Origin: Kudoa neothunni
Taxonomy: Eukaryota; Cnidaria
NCBI GenBank assembly: GCA_964304625.1
Contig: OZ199838.1
Coordinates: forward strand, 10,106,001 to 10,170,000
Direction: 5' to 3'
DNA: 64,000 nt
Made by a program: the position numbers and the translations under genes. Shown here piece after piece: positions 36,101-47,453 of this stretch. Every line of letters starts with the position of its first letter. Position 1 is the first letter of the stretch. The notes below the pieces were generated by a model. It saw only the letters and a program-made list of their open reading frames with translations, had not been told where the DNA came from and did not search any database.

Positions 36101-37260
36101 AAGTATCACTAAGAAGCAGAATATCATTGGTTAAAGAAGATGGTTTTGTCTGTATGGATGGTACCAATGAACTTATCGGTGAATTTAATGGAGAAGAAAA
36201 ACCAAGTATGATTTATGGGAGGATTTTATATCTCATCAAAAGAATTCTAATTGAAAATTTATTAGATTTTTTGTTTTTTATTTGTTTTACATAGTTTTTG
36301 TTTATGACATTAATCCGTTGTTCAATTGGAATTGGGCGATTGGTAATTATTAAGTGGGTGGTACCTAAAAAACGTCCTATTAAACATCTATTATTTCGCC
36401 GGTTTCTATGCAATTCTTTTTAATATAATAAATAGATACGGAGCGCAAAAAATCAACTTCGAAAAATGACTTCTAATTTTAAGCATTTCCCATTTCGAGC
36501 AAAATCGTCCCCGCCGTGTAATCTCTTTAATTTACAAAAACCTGCATATTTCCTTATTCTCCACACATATTTTAGCTCATTCGTTACTTAAAATCACTTC
36601 TATTATTTCCTGTCATAACATTTTTCCCCAAAAGTTAGTTCAAGTGTTATATATATATATTTTACAAACAGAACAAATTAATTTCTTCGTACACAACCAA
36701 ATATAACGTAAACGTGGCTATAAATTTTCATATGGAAACACAAAGCTTAGTTTATATATTTTTATCAAGTATAGAAAATTTTATAATTGGATTTGTCGTA
36801 AATTTCCAAGTAAAGTATGGTAATTATCCAAATATAACGTGGTTTATTTTAGAGGTTTCGTAGATAAATCAACAACGAGTACTTATGCATCTTAAATAAT
36901 TTTTAATTTACTTTATTTGGGTAAATGTAAAAAATCTAAAATGCTAAAATTAACATTTTTATAAGTAATGTTTTATAACTGAATCTATGAAAATGTAATA
37001 TTTTGTAGAAAATTTGAATATGCAATGATTCAATTGCCCCAATTTGATTATACGAGCTTTTGAATTTTATCATCATATAATACATATCTGTTTTTAAGAA
37101 TATATGTTTAAATGAATTTAAAATAAATATTCGGATGATATCACATATTTCTTTGAAATCATTTTTTTAAAAGGATTCATACGTAGGATATATACTTTAA
37201 AATTGTATACAAGCATTTAATCTCTTCCAACATCTTTCGGTGATATTTATGTATGTACTA
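36101..37260. other. Intergenic, nothing recognised
   Basis: AT-rich sequence with long A/T runs and no coding or RNA signal on either strand. Confidence 0.4.
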
Positions 37261-37329
37261 TCCTGGACGTATCTTTTTGAATGATGAGCCTTAACATTAT
37301 CATAGCAAAACTCACCTATACCATTATAA

Positions 37330-37505
37330 GCGGAACACTCGTCATCACATATGGTTGATCATTTTTAGATTTCGTATTCGATGATGGGTAAGAGCATTGC
37401 TGAATTACGTTCCTCTTCATAGAAATACCTCATTTTTACATGAGTGATTTTCGCCACATCATCAAATTTAAGTGGAACTATTAAAAAAAACCTAGATGCC
37501 GTGAA
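37330..37505 (-). CDS. Unrecognised open stretch, possible exon
   Basis: The minus strand stays open for about 58 codons and reads protein-like: SDFYKSMIEGF, then VPLKFDDVAKITHV, then YFYEEERNSAMLLP ending near IIEYEI. It has charged and hydrophobic residues in reasonable mixture for so AT-rich a region, but no flanking splice sites were proven and no family was recognised. It could be a 3' exon of a minus-strand gene or chance. Confidence 0.2.
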
Positions 37506-37630
37506 CCCTTCAATCATACTTTTATAGAAATCGCTTAAACCAATGAATATAAAACATAAAATTTTGTCTATAAATCAATATCTTTTTGTTAAATTCATTA
37601 GATTAGAACAATTTTATATTATTAATCTCT

Positions 37631-37737
37631 CTTCATTACATTCAGGAAAACTTAGAGTTGAAAGTGTTAAGATGAATTTAGTACGTAGGTTACAAAGCTC
37701 ACAAGGAACAGCTGGCACCAAAGCCCCAGACGAGGTC
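37631..37737 (+). CDS. Unrecognised open stretch, possible exon
   Basis: Following an acceptor-like TACATTCAG the plus strand reads ENLELKVLR in one frame and GKLRVESVKMNLVRR then LQSSQGTAGTKAPDEV in another, the latter looking like genuine protein and ending at a GTCGTT donor-like site. No upstream or downstream exon could be linked and no family is recognised. Confidence 0.2.
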
Positions 37738-38657
37738 GTTTTACTCCTTTATTTAAATTTGCTGTCTTATGTAATAAATTATTTAATTAAAGTCTATATT
37801 CACATAGTTTAAACTAACATTTAATCTGTTTTAACTAATAAATACTTCAAATTGGTGCTGATTAACCCGTTTTACACCCTTCAACTAGATTCAAAAACTA
37901 AAAAAAGGACTTGATTTAGGTATACATAGCACAGCTGCACACTAAATATTATTCTGGGGAAAATAATGGTTAAGATTTATTTCGCTCAGGTTCAAAACTA
38001 AAAAAATCCCTAACTGCGTCATTTTTTGAGCAAGGAAATGGAAGGATTAAATACGCAAAGTAATTGAGTGACTACAGTTTAAGAATTCTTTATTAAACCA
38101 AAACACACACACACACACAAAGTATAAACACAGAAGAATAAAAACCAAAAAAATATTAAATTGGTTCATATTATTCAATTCGAATCCTCTGAATCCGAAA
38201 TCATAAGATCTTCAACTATGAACAAATCAAACTGAATTAAAACTAAAAATAGACTTACTTAACTCCTGCTTATCCTTCTTACTGAGGGTTGCTATCTAAA
38301 GGTGGAGGTAATATGCTGTAAGAATTGAATCAGATAATTACGAGATTTAGCTGTTCGCTGGCAGTGTTAACTTGTAGTTCAGGAGACGATGATTTCTTTT
38401 TTTCCTAACAATCAATGAAACTATTCCATTGTTGCAACAATATCGGTACTAAGCATGGTAATAATTTCAAAATATTATCGGCCATGATTCTAATAGAAAA
38501 TTATGATATATCAACACCTCTAGCGTACTTGGTTCGTTTTACTGAAAATGCATTAGATATGCGTTCAATTGTGGCAGTCTACAATGGTAAAAACAAATAA
38601 AATTTTTTGCATATTATTAACAAATAAAATTGATTACATTTGTTTGATGATCTATGA

Positions 38658-38999
38658 TCAAAATGCATTCCTTAGGAGAAGGTTTTTTTGGCCCTTTAAA
38701 AAATGTGTATTCTGATTCCTAATTTTAAAATGAACAAAAGGATAACAGCAAACACAAAAGACATCATTAGGAACGGCCACAAGAACTGAATCGCCTCCTT
38801 GGCAGTACAAATGCATATCTTTGGCAGAAATACACGAGGCAGGAGTGAAATCAACTATTCCAATTACATTAACTATTCTTCCCAAATTACATAGTACATT
38901 TAATTGTGTTGTACAAGTCGGATTTGGTGTTATCCATAAATGTATTTCCAATACGTAATTTGTATTTATGTTTGATGACGGTGTCATCTTCGTTTTCAT
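38658..38999 (-). CDS. Unrecognised 113-residue frame
   Basis: Starts ATG at 38999 and reads MKTKMTPSSNINTNYVLEI, continuing to VNVIGIVDFTPASCISAK and a Cys-rich CVCCYPF near the end. Composition is more protein-like than neighbouring frames. A possible upstream exon begins ATG near 39153 (MKIIFVWTNKLNLNS) with an 82-nt intron. Downstream on the same strand, short pieces ending in an acidic MISDSEDSN near 38180 could be a tail. I noted a faint similarity to the end of RAD9-type clamp proteins but do not rely on it. Confidence 0.3.
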   Translation of the reverse strand: MKTKMTPSSNINTNYVLEIHLWITPNPTCTTQLNVLCNLGRIVNVIGIVDFTPASCISAKDMHLYCQGGDSVLVAVPNDVFCVCCYPFVHFKIRNQNTHFLKGQKNLLLRNAF

Positions 39000-39687
39000 T
39001 TTTATACTCCATTTCCAATAACTAAATTTAAATACTAATGGTGATCATTAGATTGCGATTAAAACCTTCGCAAAATTTTCACCTCTGGCGATGCGCGATT
39101 TACTGACTATTCAAGTTGAGCTTATTGGTCCATACAAATATAATCTTCATGGTATACACGCTTGCGCGGTCGAAAATTTTAATCTCATTATTTCTCATTT
39201 ACTGATATAACCAAATGAAATAAATATAGTATACATCATGTTTATTTTGTTAGTTCATTTTTTCCTCATATAGCCTAAACCATACACTTTAGATTAAGTT
39301 TTTGGTCATTAGCCACTTTAACTTATTGGTTGTAGATTTTACACATACTCAATATGTTCTTTTTCATATTTCAGACAAAATGTAAACAATTAAATGTACA
39401 ATAAATAATTGATCAAATGATGAGTATGTTAAATTCATTAGAATATAGTTGGATCGATAATCAGATTAGCATCATTAATTGTAGATTCGAATTTTTAATT
39501 TTTTATAAATATTATTTCTGGATAGATTCCAAATAAATCGAATGTATGGAAATAAATGAAGGGCGGAGAAATCAATATTATTAGGTATTAGACGGGGGTA
39601 ATAGTACGAAATAATTTATTCTGATTTTTTTATACCTGCTGATCGAGAATATAAACATCGGATCAATAACAATTGACGCAAGCGTCG

Positions 39688-40160
39688 ATTATGTCCATGA
39701 CTAATGGTGAGGTGCAATTGGCTTCGGTTCACGAACCAACCGTTGGATATGGTTACATCGGAGATAATGGGCTGCAATTCAATGTGAATTACAAGTATAG
39801 AAACTTTGCCAAACAAGCAATGTCCAACTATAACAAAACATACATTGCTGATTCAGTGAAAGCGAAAAGTTTCACTGTTTCGAATTTTATTGAAACTGAG
39901 CCAAGATTGACGTACATGCTTATCGTACACGCGTGTTAACTTAATCCACACTTAGGATAATTTTGTACAAAAACGAACAAAACAACATTCAAACTATCTA
40001 TTCGGAAGAATATTGCCAGCCATTCAGATGTTCGATATATGCCGATAAAAGTGGTAAACATTCATATATAGAGGTTTTTATTTGTTTAAATGGTGCACGC
40101 CCTTCCATTCAAAATCTATTATGCAACGATCTTCAAATATTTTTGATTAGTATTAATTAA
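39688..40160 (+). CDS. Unrecognised frames, possible exons
   Basis: Two plus-strand open stretches. The first reads MTNGEVQLASVHEPTVGYG, then IGDNGLQFNVNYKYRNFAKQ, stopping at 39939. The second, in another frame, reads SEEYCQPFRCSIYADKSGKH, then EVFICLNGARPSIQNLL. Both look protein-like. The first has a faint resemblance to the N-terminal strand pattern of RAD1/HUS1-type clamps (NGIKVTVENA), too weak for a name. A short stretch around 39060-39195 (FSPLAMRDLLTIQVELIGPY) could be an earlier exon. No splice path was proven. Confidence 0.3.
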
Positions 40161-40436
40161 TTATAATGAGACAAAGACATTTAAAGAAAATTCAGCTTAT
40201 TTCCATCTGAATACAGAATTATACATAAGATATTGATTTCCAATTGTTCTAGTTCAGGGGTGGGAAATTTGTGGTTCACGGGACGCATGCGTCCGGTGGA
40301 TACTTTCATGCTTAAGTTTTTTGTTTGCGGTTTAAAGATAATCTATTACCTAAAAATTGTTAGTTATAACGATTCAAGGTGTTTAAATGGTCTACAAATT
40401 TTTGGTTGTCAAATTACAGAATATAACGAAAATTAA

Positions 40437-40932
40437 TAAATAATTGCATTCGTATGTATCATTACCTCGTAAAAATTTCAACTTTTCTTGAAATGCATTG
40501 AAAATTTATTTTCTACTCGGTTTGTAACCAATGGCTTGATATAATCAATATGCTTGCATTGATCAATTTTTATGTGCATGCGCGCCAGTTTTGATGTTTA
40601 TTTCTCATTTATATACTATTTCATATCGAAGAATATTAAAAGCTTTTAATATTTTTTACAACAGATTGAGTTTTAGTATATATATTTTTTCCTTTGATGT
40701 GGGTTTGTTATAAAATTAAAAATAATGATAATAATGATTTATCGGATAATTCTTAACAATAGTCCGTATATAACTTTTTCATTATTAATCTCTCAAGTTT
40801 TAAATTTATATATGAATATTTTGAACTATGAAAAATTATATTTTATGGAATATATTACGATTATACATTAAAATAAATTATATTGTTTAAAATGGCGCAG
40901 TTTCAAATTTTTGAAGGTGTATTCTAATGTTA
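40437..40932. other. Intergenic, one hAT-like end nearby
   Basis: AT-rich flank of the Tc1/mariner element. Just upstream at 40256, CAGGGGTGGGAAATTTGTGG looks like an hAT terminus, but no partner end was found. Confidence 0.35.
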
Positions 40933-40934
40933 TA

Positions 40935-42208
40935 TAGGGTTTTCCGAGCTTTAGTGACACGTTAGTTTAATATTTATGAACTTTAAAAACAGATAATAGC
41001 GACGATTCTCAAATGAAAACTCGAACCAAATTTAAGAGACAAACAATAAGTGACCGAGATAGGAAAATGATTGCTAATCAGTGCGAATTGGGTTACAGCA
41101 ATGCCGTCATCGCTGAAAATGTTGGAATTAAGCGACAAACTGTTGCTTCAATTGTAAAATTGTATCTTCTTGATGGGAAAGAAAAGTCATTAAAAAGGGG
41201 TGGTGACTTTTCTTCAAAACTCAATGAAGATCAAAAGTTGCGTATTAGAAGTTGGGTGGATGAGGACGCCACAATTACCCTCAAGACTCTTCGTCAAACA
41301 TTATTAGACGAATGTGGCGTGAGTGTTAGCGTTAGCACAATAAATAGGTGCCTTAAAGAATTCCACTATTCTTTAAAAATGCTCACCATTGTTTTTGAAC
41401 GAAGAAACTCTGAAGATACAGTGGAAAAACGTTTTGTGTACGCCCAAGAGTTCAATTCAAAATTGTTTGAGGCAGAAGGCAACAACTTTGTTTTTATTGT
41501 CGAAGTTGGTTTTATTGTATCGTCACGTACAAGACGGAGTCGTTCGCTTGCTGGTACATCAGCATATGTAAACGTGAAAGCCGTCAAGTCAAGGAACATA
41601 TCCGTCATCGCAGCGATGAATAAGTATGGCATGGTGCTATATAAAATAAATCGAAGACCAGTAAATGGCGAAGATTTTAAAGAGTTCCTCATTGAGTTGG
41701 CAGATTTGTGCCGTTCTTTGGAAATTGAAGATCCATGCTTCATACTCGATAATGCAAGGATACATCATTATCGGGGACTTAGCGGAATTTTAGCAACGTT
41801 ACAACTAACGTTGATGTATCTACCTCCGTATTCACCCTTCATGAATCCAATTGAAAATGTTCTCAGCAAATGGAAAAACCATGCTGTGAGAGGACATGCG
41901 AGAAATGAAAGCGACCTTTTAAATTTAATAGATGATGGTTTCAAAGTTATTACCACCAACGACTGCTCAAGTTATTATCGAAAAATGCTTCGATATATCA
42001 GCAGATGTTTGAACCGAGAAATTATTTTAGAATAAGTATAAATTATACGATAGTGTTTGGATATCTTTTTCAAATTCCCAAAATTATTATTTTTTGTTCA
42101 TTCGAAATTTAAAGTAATATTTTCGTATTTTTTACCTAATTATATAGCTATCTTAAATACCTTGTCACTAAAGCTTGACATGATGTCATTAAAGCTCGGA
42201 AAACCCTA
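40935..42208 (+). mobile_element. IS630-Tc1-mariner element with TA target duplication
   Basis: Inverted termini TAGGGTTTTCCGAGCTTTAG on the left and, read inward on the right, TAGGGTTTTCCGAGCTTTAA, matching over about 24 of 25 bases, are flanked by TA on both sides (40933-40934 and 42209-42210). The right subterminal part has a second, related ACTAAAGCTTGACA string. One uninterrupted transposase frame fills the interior. Near-perfect ends and an unbroken frame point to a young insertion. Confidence 0.9.
41013..42035 (+). CDS. IS630/Tc1-type transposase, first catalytic Asp replaced by Val
   Basis: The 340-residue frame has an N-terminal helix-turn-helix (residues about 15-55, AVIAENVGIKRQTVASIV), a second DNA-binding part around SVSVSTINRCLKE, then the DDE core. 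Relatives carry FIDEVGF at the first catalytic site; here it reads FIVEVGF, so Asp is replaced by Val. The second Asp is present in CFILDNARIHHY and the third acidic residue in YLPPYSPFMNPIENVL. The core is otherwise intact (SRTRRSRSLAGTSA follows the first site as usual). Cut-and-paste activity of this copy should therefore be lost, although it could still bind ends or be mobilised in trans. It lies between the inverted repeats of the element at 40935-42208. Confidence 0.9.
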   Translation: MKTRTKFKRQTISDRDRKMIANQCELGYSNAVIAENVGIKRQTVASIVKLYLLDGKEKSLKRGGDFSSKLNEDQKLRIRSWVDEDATITLKTLRQTLLDECGVSVSVSTINRCLKEFHYSLKMLTIVFERRNSEDTVEKRFVYAQEFNSKLFEAEGNNFVFIVEVGFIVSSRTRRSRSLAGTSAYVNVKAVKSRNISVIAAMNKYGMVLYKINRRPVNGEDFKEFLIELADLCRSLEIEDPCFILDNARIHHYRGLSGILATLQLTLMYLPPYSPFMNPIENVLSKWKNHAVRGHARNESDLLNLIDDGFKVITTNDCSSYYRKMLRYISRCLNREIILE

Positions 42209-42216
42209 TAATTTGG

Positions 42217-42455
42217 AAGTGGCTGTTAGCACTGTAAATAATATTCGGGTGACACTAGTTTTGTCTATATTTAATTATTTATGGTCCACCGTTACACTCT
42301 TAGGATCCATATATAATTAAATATAGCAGATTCTAAAAAATTAAGTCTGTAGACAGCTTGTAACAATTTATGGGATCAAAAATTTTCGGTGCTCAAACGT
42401 GCATGCCGTTTTGGATTAAATTGGACCGTGCTAATAGCCTCTGCCTTATAATTCA
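42217..42455. repeat. Dispersed repeat, copy 2 (uninterrupted)
   Basis: Matches copy 1 at 23994-24410 in the same orientation, starting GTGGCTGTTAGCAC and running through TCTATATTTAATTATTTATG and CAGATTCTAAAAAATTAAG. It then passes through GTTTTGGATTAAATT, exactly where copy 1 holds the 165-bp hAT MITE. The copy begins a few bases after the right end of the Tc1/mariner element. Function unknown. Confidence 0.65.
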
Positions 42456-43876
42456 CTAATATTATTTTTAATTTGTTTTTAGATAAATTAAAATTACCTT
42501 AACATTTTAAAATTATTTTAGAAATAATATTCAATATAGAGCGCAGTGGGAATGCAATTTTTCTCTTTTTTTTTGAATTTTAAACGAGCATTGGGAACGA
42601 AAGGATCAGAGTTTCAGCACTCATTTTAACCTTGAATTTGAATCATGCTTTTATTTTACTCTTTTAGAGTATTGTCTCAATTTATAATTTAAGATTATTT
42701 TTTATTTTATCCATAACAATCGATAATAACCAAATTATTGTTAGAGTGCGTTCAAAATAGAATAAGAGACTATATTAAAACTGCAAATTATGACGAAAAT
42801 GGATACATTTTCTAACAAAATATGATTTCATAATTTTTATTTTGATGTAAGTAATTCCTTTCAACTATTGTGCTATAAGAATTATGATTTTACTATTTGC
42901 TATAGCAATGTTAATAGTAATAAACCTTTATGTTATAAAACAATTTAATTGCGAGCAATACTACCTATGAATGGTTGATTAGTGTCATAGATTTTGTTTT
43001 GCCAACTTTATTATACTTCCACTGATATAGCAAATAGATTTAATATAAGCACGATTTTGAAAAAGTTAAAAAAGCATATTTATTAATGCACTAAAAACAT
43101 TAGTAAACTTGGTGGAATATAACGAGAAGTTGATCTACTTAATAATAAACTTTGTGTACAATTTTAGATATTGTTTTATATCCTTAGAAGTCGAACTTTA
43201 CATTGTTGATTAGTTATTTTTTCATTTAATGCTCCCTCCTCAATTTTCTTTGTGATATCCTAACAAGTTGATATAATTCAAAAAAGATTTCTCTATTAGT
43301 GTACAATGCATTCTTACTTCTAAAATATAATCGAAAAATAAAGTAATATTTGATTTAAAATTATTTGTGGATATTGATCACATTGCAATCTACATTTTTT
43401 AAAATTAAAAGTAGAATAATATATTTTTGAATATTAAATACTTTAATCTCTTCGTGAAAATAATTTTTTAAACAAAGATTTCAAATCGTTTTAGAGTTAA
43501 TAGTAATTATCTAATTTCTTGTAAGTTAAAATAAAAAGCTTGTCTATTATTTTTTTAATGTTGATAAATATAAGAAAATTAATTACCTACAATTTTTGTT
43601 ATTAAAAATCATTCACGAAATATGTTTTTTCTAATTCAGATGTTTAAGCTGTATAAAATTCGTGAGTATAAAACCAACTTTTATATATTTTTTCTATCAA
43701 AATGTTAAAAGATATGTTTGATTCTATGATCGTTACATCATTAGAGATTATAATGGGAGAATATTTAATTCTAGTGAATATTTAAAAATAGACTATTTTA
43801 AATAAAACTATGAAATAAATTGAAATCATTTGTGTGGAGTGGTTTATTTTTCCAAAAATATATATACATGTAAAAT
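42456..43876. other. Intergenic, upstream of acylaminoacyl-peptidase
   Basis: AT-rich sequence without recognisable exons. An N-terminal exon of the peptidase gene would be expected here if the gene has the usual length, but none was found. Confidence 0.35.
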
Positions 43877-46546
43877 ATGCATATAATGTATATCAAATTT
43901 CAGATCGAGGATGTGAATGCTCTTTGTTTAAATACTCACAAATTGGAAAATGTTTTTGTGTATACAAATGGTAATGTGCACTCAAGTATGGTTTTATATA
44001 TTATGCTAAAGAGCATTTTGGATCGTTGGCTTGGAGTTATGATCTCAACAAACTTTTATTTATCGGAGAATCGGTCGACAGTGAAACCAATACAAATGTA
44101 ATTAATATTTGAAGCAGCAACATTTATATAGCTTCACTTTTTAATTTAAAGAATAAATATAACTATGTGGAAACTTTTGGGAACGATCTTGAGTCAGTTA
44201 AAAATCCTAAAATATTCCAGTTTGATCTCAGTACTAAAACATGTGAGATACTGAATGTGGACTTAAATGACAAGCAATTTCCAAAAAGAGTATCCTAATT
44301 TAACGTTTCGTGGAATTGACTTTTCTTCTTAATAAAGATCTTCTCCAATAACCAATCAACTTTTGTGATAGTTATTTGTGTTAAGCACTTCAAATCCGGG
44401 ATTTTGCATTGTGATAATGTTGATCAAGACCTTTATTTGCTTCAAAATCTGAGACTTGGTATTTTTGTGTATTTTTGTATATGATTTAACCTGCATTGAT
44501 TTAGTTGAATTTTGGGATAAGAACTATTCCGTTTTGGATGTCACATTTGGAGTTGATAGTAAAAATCAACAAGAGTTTATGGTAGTGGCCTTATATAGCG
44601 TTTATATTTCTATTTTGTAGATTATACTCGCAAGAATTAAAGGAGGTCCTCATAGAATTTCGTCGAAACTATTTATAGTAATAAGTGACTTTCTTAATTC
44701 GTTTTTATGATGTTATTAGTACGACTTGAAACAACGTAAAACTTTGGTTGAAGAGAAGGGTAAGCTTGTTGTTTTATAATAATTCATTGCTTCATTACAG
44801 TTATTCACACTTATGTGACCAATCTTCGCGATGGTGCCGTTGTTGAAGAGAAGGATGGAAAATTATCGGTCTCGTTATGCTTGGCTGTGGTTGATTCTCT
44901 CAAAAATAAAGTTGTTATTGAGAAATATGTTTGGAGCGTTGGTGAAAATGAATTCAGAAAAATCCGTGTCACTCGTAGCGCTAACTTGAATTTTTTCTCT
45001 AAGCTGAATTACATTTTATTTCTATTCACAGAACAAAATTATCCATCGGCGACCATTCTTTGTTCGCTTACTTTTATAATCGAAAGAAAGGTTGAAAATG
45101 TTAGTGTTTTATCATTTTCGACTTTAAATGAAGCTCCGTATTTGGTAAATAAGCCCTAATAATCTTAATAGCTGATTTGATGAGGTTTCTTAGATTTGCT
45201 ATAACGGAAATGAATTTATTCCAATGGAAAATCGTATGATTGGGGAGGTCCAAACTTAATAAATGGAGTTCACACTTATAGGTCTTCCTTTCTGTTGTCT
45301 TGGTCTCACCAATTATTATGTTGTGAATTTGAATAAAAATTACGAGGAAACTAGCGATCTAACAGGTTCATTGTTGTTACACCACCTCGAAGTTTACCCG
45401 TTTTTGATTTTTGTTAGATCTATGGTTCAATTATAGTTTTGTTGAGAACAAAGCCGGTGCACCACTTCTTGCTATTCCTCACGGTGAATAATTTTTTTTC
45501 TTTGTTGCATTTAAATTGAAATTTAGGAGGTCCTCACAGCCAATCTCTTAATGTCTTCAATTATTTCCTATCCTGTTTTCAAATGTTCAACTTACTTTTT
45601 GGTATATTTAATTTACGCCAATAATATTGGGGAAAAGATTTTGAGCTGTATATTAGTTAACTATGTTGGTTCGACCGGTTTCGATCCTTCAATACTTACC
45701 TCTCTTATTGGGAAAATTGGAGACGTTGAGATTGAAAACAATCTCGTAATTTTTAGTTAAAATTTAATCTAAGATATGATATAGTTTTCGATTAAAGACT
45801 CAAGAAAAAGGTTTTCGTCCTTGTTGAGCGACGAAAACTACGTAGTTGGGGGATCATATGGAGGCTACATCGCATCGTATTTGTGCTCGTTAGAACCAGT
45901 ATGTCGATGTTCTACATATTGTTATTTTTATTTTCATGAGAAATATTTGAAATTTACAATTTTTGTATCCAACAAATATATTTAGAATTTATTTAACAAA
46001 TGTGTTTTGATTAACCCCCTTGTTGATTTTCAAAGTAACCAATTTTGAGTTAACCTTCTAAATCAATATTCTAGGCTCTATTCTTACGTCAGATATCCCA
46101 GAATAGTAAGAAAACATATAATGTCTCTTTTTTATTGTTTATAGTATCTTTTGTTGCTTCAATTGCGATCCAAGCTTGCTTCTCTCTCAAATCGATGACG
46201 AAACATTGAGAAAGCTTCGAAAAGCCTCTTCTATCACCTATGCTCACAATGTATAGATTAGTAGAGAGTTTTTTTACAATTAAGATTGTTTAGGTGATAA
46301 CTCCTACTTTAATGTTGCTTGGAAGTAATGACAGGAGAGTATCGAATACTCAAGGAATTGCATACACTAAAGTTCTTAAGGCTACTGGTTGTGATGTTGT
46401 GTATATCCATCTTAGAAAATCAAAATTATGCTAATTATATTTTTTGTAGCGTAAAAATTTATCCGGAATCCTCGCATTCGATGAATGTGGTTGGAGAACT
46501 TGAAGATCTTACGAAAACAACAATCAAGTTCCTCACAGCATCTTAA
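43877..46546 (+). CDS. APEH: Acylaminoacyl-peptidase (prolyl oligopeptidase family S9C)
   Basis: A cytosolic serine peptidase that removes N-acylated amino acids from peptides. It is spread over many exons with introns mostly near 40-50 nt; exact coordinates of several were not fixed. The beta-propeller part shows FGSLAWSYDLNKLLFIGES (human FGCLSWSHSETHLLYVA) and YVETFGNDLES (human FYEDWGENMVS). It continues with DQDLYLLQN and KLFIYDLKQRKTLVEE. The alpha/beta-hydrolase part has GAPLLAIPHGGPHS split by an intron, VNYVGSTGF, nucleophile Ser in VVGGSYGGYIAS, catalytic Asp in LMLLGSNDRRVS and His in YPESSHSM. The stop is at 46544-46546. The frame can start at ATG 43877 or 43886, but about 130 residues of the usual N-terminal propeller are not visible. 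Either a 5' exon was missed or the protein is short. All catalytic residues are present. Confidence 0.8.
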
Positions 46547-46775
46547 ATATGCTTATTAAACATAATTTCAACATTCTGCTGATGATAGTCTATGATGTTT
46601 TGCTATTTATGATTTTCTGTCTTAATTGCAGTTTGGATATATCGCACATACCGTAGGATTCTGCACTGATGTCTAATCAAGGTACTGCTTTTGCGCTAGT
46701 GTATCTCTTTTCAGTAGTGAAAATCGTTTTCAAGGCCAATGTATACCCTGCTAATATGCATTAAGTTATTTGTTG

Positions 46776-46830
46776 AGGTCAGATAGCTCAGTGGTGTGGT
46801 GGCTGGGTTCAATTCCCCTGCGGATCAATC
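46776..46830 (+). repeat. tRNA-derived SINE head
   Basis: Box A TAGCTCAGTGG (46784-46794) is followed only 11 nt later by a box B match GTTCAATTCC (46806-46815). The anticodon arm is missing, so this is not a tRNA gene but has the look of a trimmed tRNA-derived SINE promoter. Body-like sequence follows on the right. Confidence 0.5.
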
Positions 46831-46866
46831 TACTGTTTCCATACGAATGGTCCTTATCATCTAATG

Positions 46867-47094
46867 CAGTGTTTCGCAATCTAGGGTTTGCGTACTAATT
46901 TCAGGGAGTTCGTGAGGAGGCTTTTACCCTAAATAATTAGTTATTTCTAAATCCTGACTATAATAAGAATCGAAGCTAAAAGCATAATTATAGAACAATA
47001 ATATAAATATACGCGATTAATATACTTTGGAACTCTTATTCATTTAGCGTAGATAGTCGGGAGTCCGTGAAAGTAAATCGATTGGAAAACACTA
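46867..47094. mobile_element. hAT-like MITE, about 228 bp
   Basis: The left end is CAGTGTTTCGCAATC and the right, read inward, TAGTGTTTTCCAATC, with further inverted similarity (AGGGAGTTCGTGAGG against CGGGAGTCCGTGAAAG read directly in the right arm). The flanks ATCTAATG and CCCTAATT agree at 5 of 8 positions, a degraded target duplication at best. It lies just after the SINE-like head at 46776 and may have split that repeat. Confidence 0.55.
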
Positions 47095-47109
47095 CCCTAA
47101 TTGGAGGTG

Positions 47110-47400
47110 TTATCAAGATAAGAATGCATTAAAATGTGTAGTCTCACATGTAGCTAAAGTTTAATCAAACAGAGTAATTTTAATTATAAGTTTGAAGAGC
47201 CGAGGACGTACTAATAGGCATGAAATCTCTTTAGAGTCAAATTCCCTATGAATATAAGGTTTGGAGTAATGGTATCCCAACAAACGAGGATATTTAGTGA
47301 ACTAAGCTCTCACACTACAACAAAAGAATAACGGCAAATCGCGATGTTATCATTCGTCCTGCGGTGCCTACAGTTTTAATGGGAGTGCTGTAAACGCCCA
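47110..47400 (+). repeat. SINE-like repeat body, copy 1
   Basis: Shares ordered blocks with 47836-48030: GAATGCATTAA, then CTCTCACACTACAACAA against CTATCACGCTACATCAA, then CGTCCTGCGGTGCCTACAG against CATCCTGCGGTACATACAG. The two copies are diverged but collinear, in the same orientation. No coding capacity. Confidence 0.5.
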
Positions 47401-47453
47401 TAATTCCACAATCTAATAGCTTGTGCCAGGAATTTGCTCTTGTACACGCAATA

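Noticed and set aside
38098-38120. (CA)n microsatellite
   Set aside because: A short simple repeat expected by chance in such sequence; no sign of a function.
39688-39939. Resemblance to RAD1/RAD9/HUS1 sliding-clamp proteins in the frames at 39.7 kb (plus) and 38.7 kb (minus)
   Set aside because: Only short patterns agree, the two frames are on opposite strands, and no spliced model was obtained. Left unnamed.
40256-40300. hAT-like terminus CAGGGGTGGGAAATTTGTGG
   Set aside because: No matching inverted end or 8-bp duplication found in the following kilobases; kept only as a note in the spacer entry.
44638-44665. A GGPHR string in the acylaminoacyl-peptidase region, suggesting a tandem partial gene copy
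   Set aside because: Spliced in frame it lies in the propeller segment ahead of KLFIYDLKQRKT. The true HGGPHS motif comes at 45.5 kb in the right place, so one gene explains everything.
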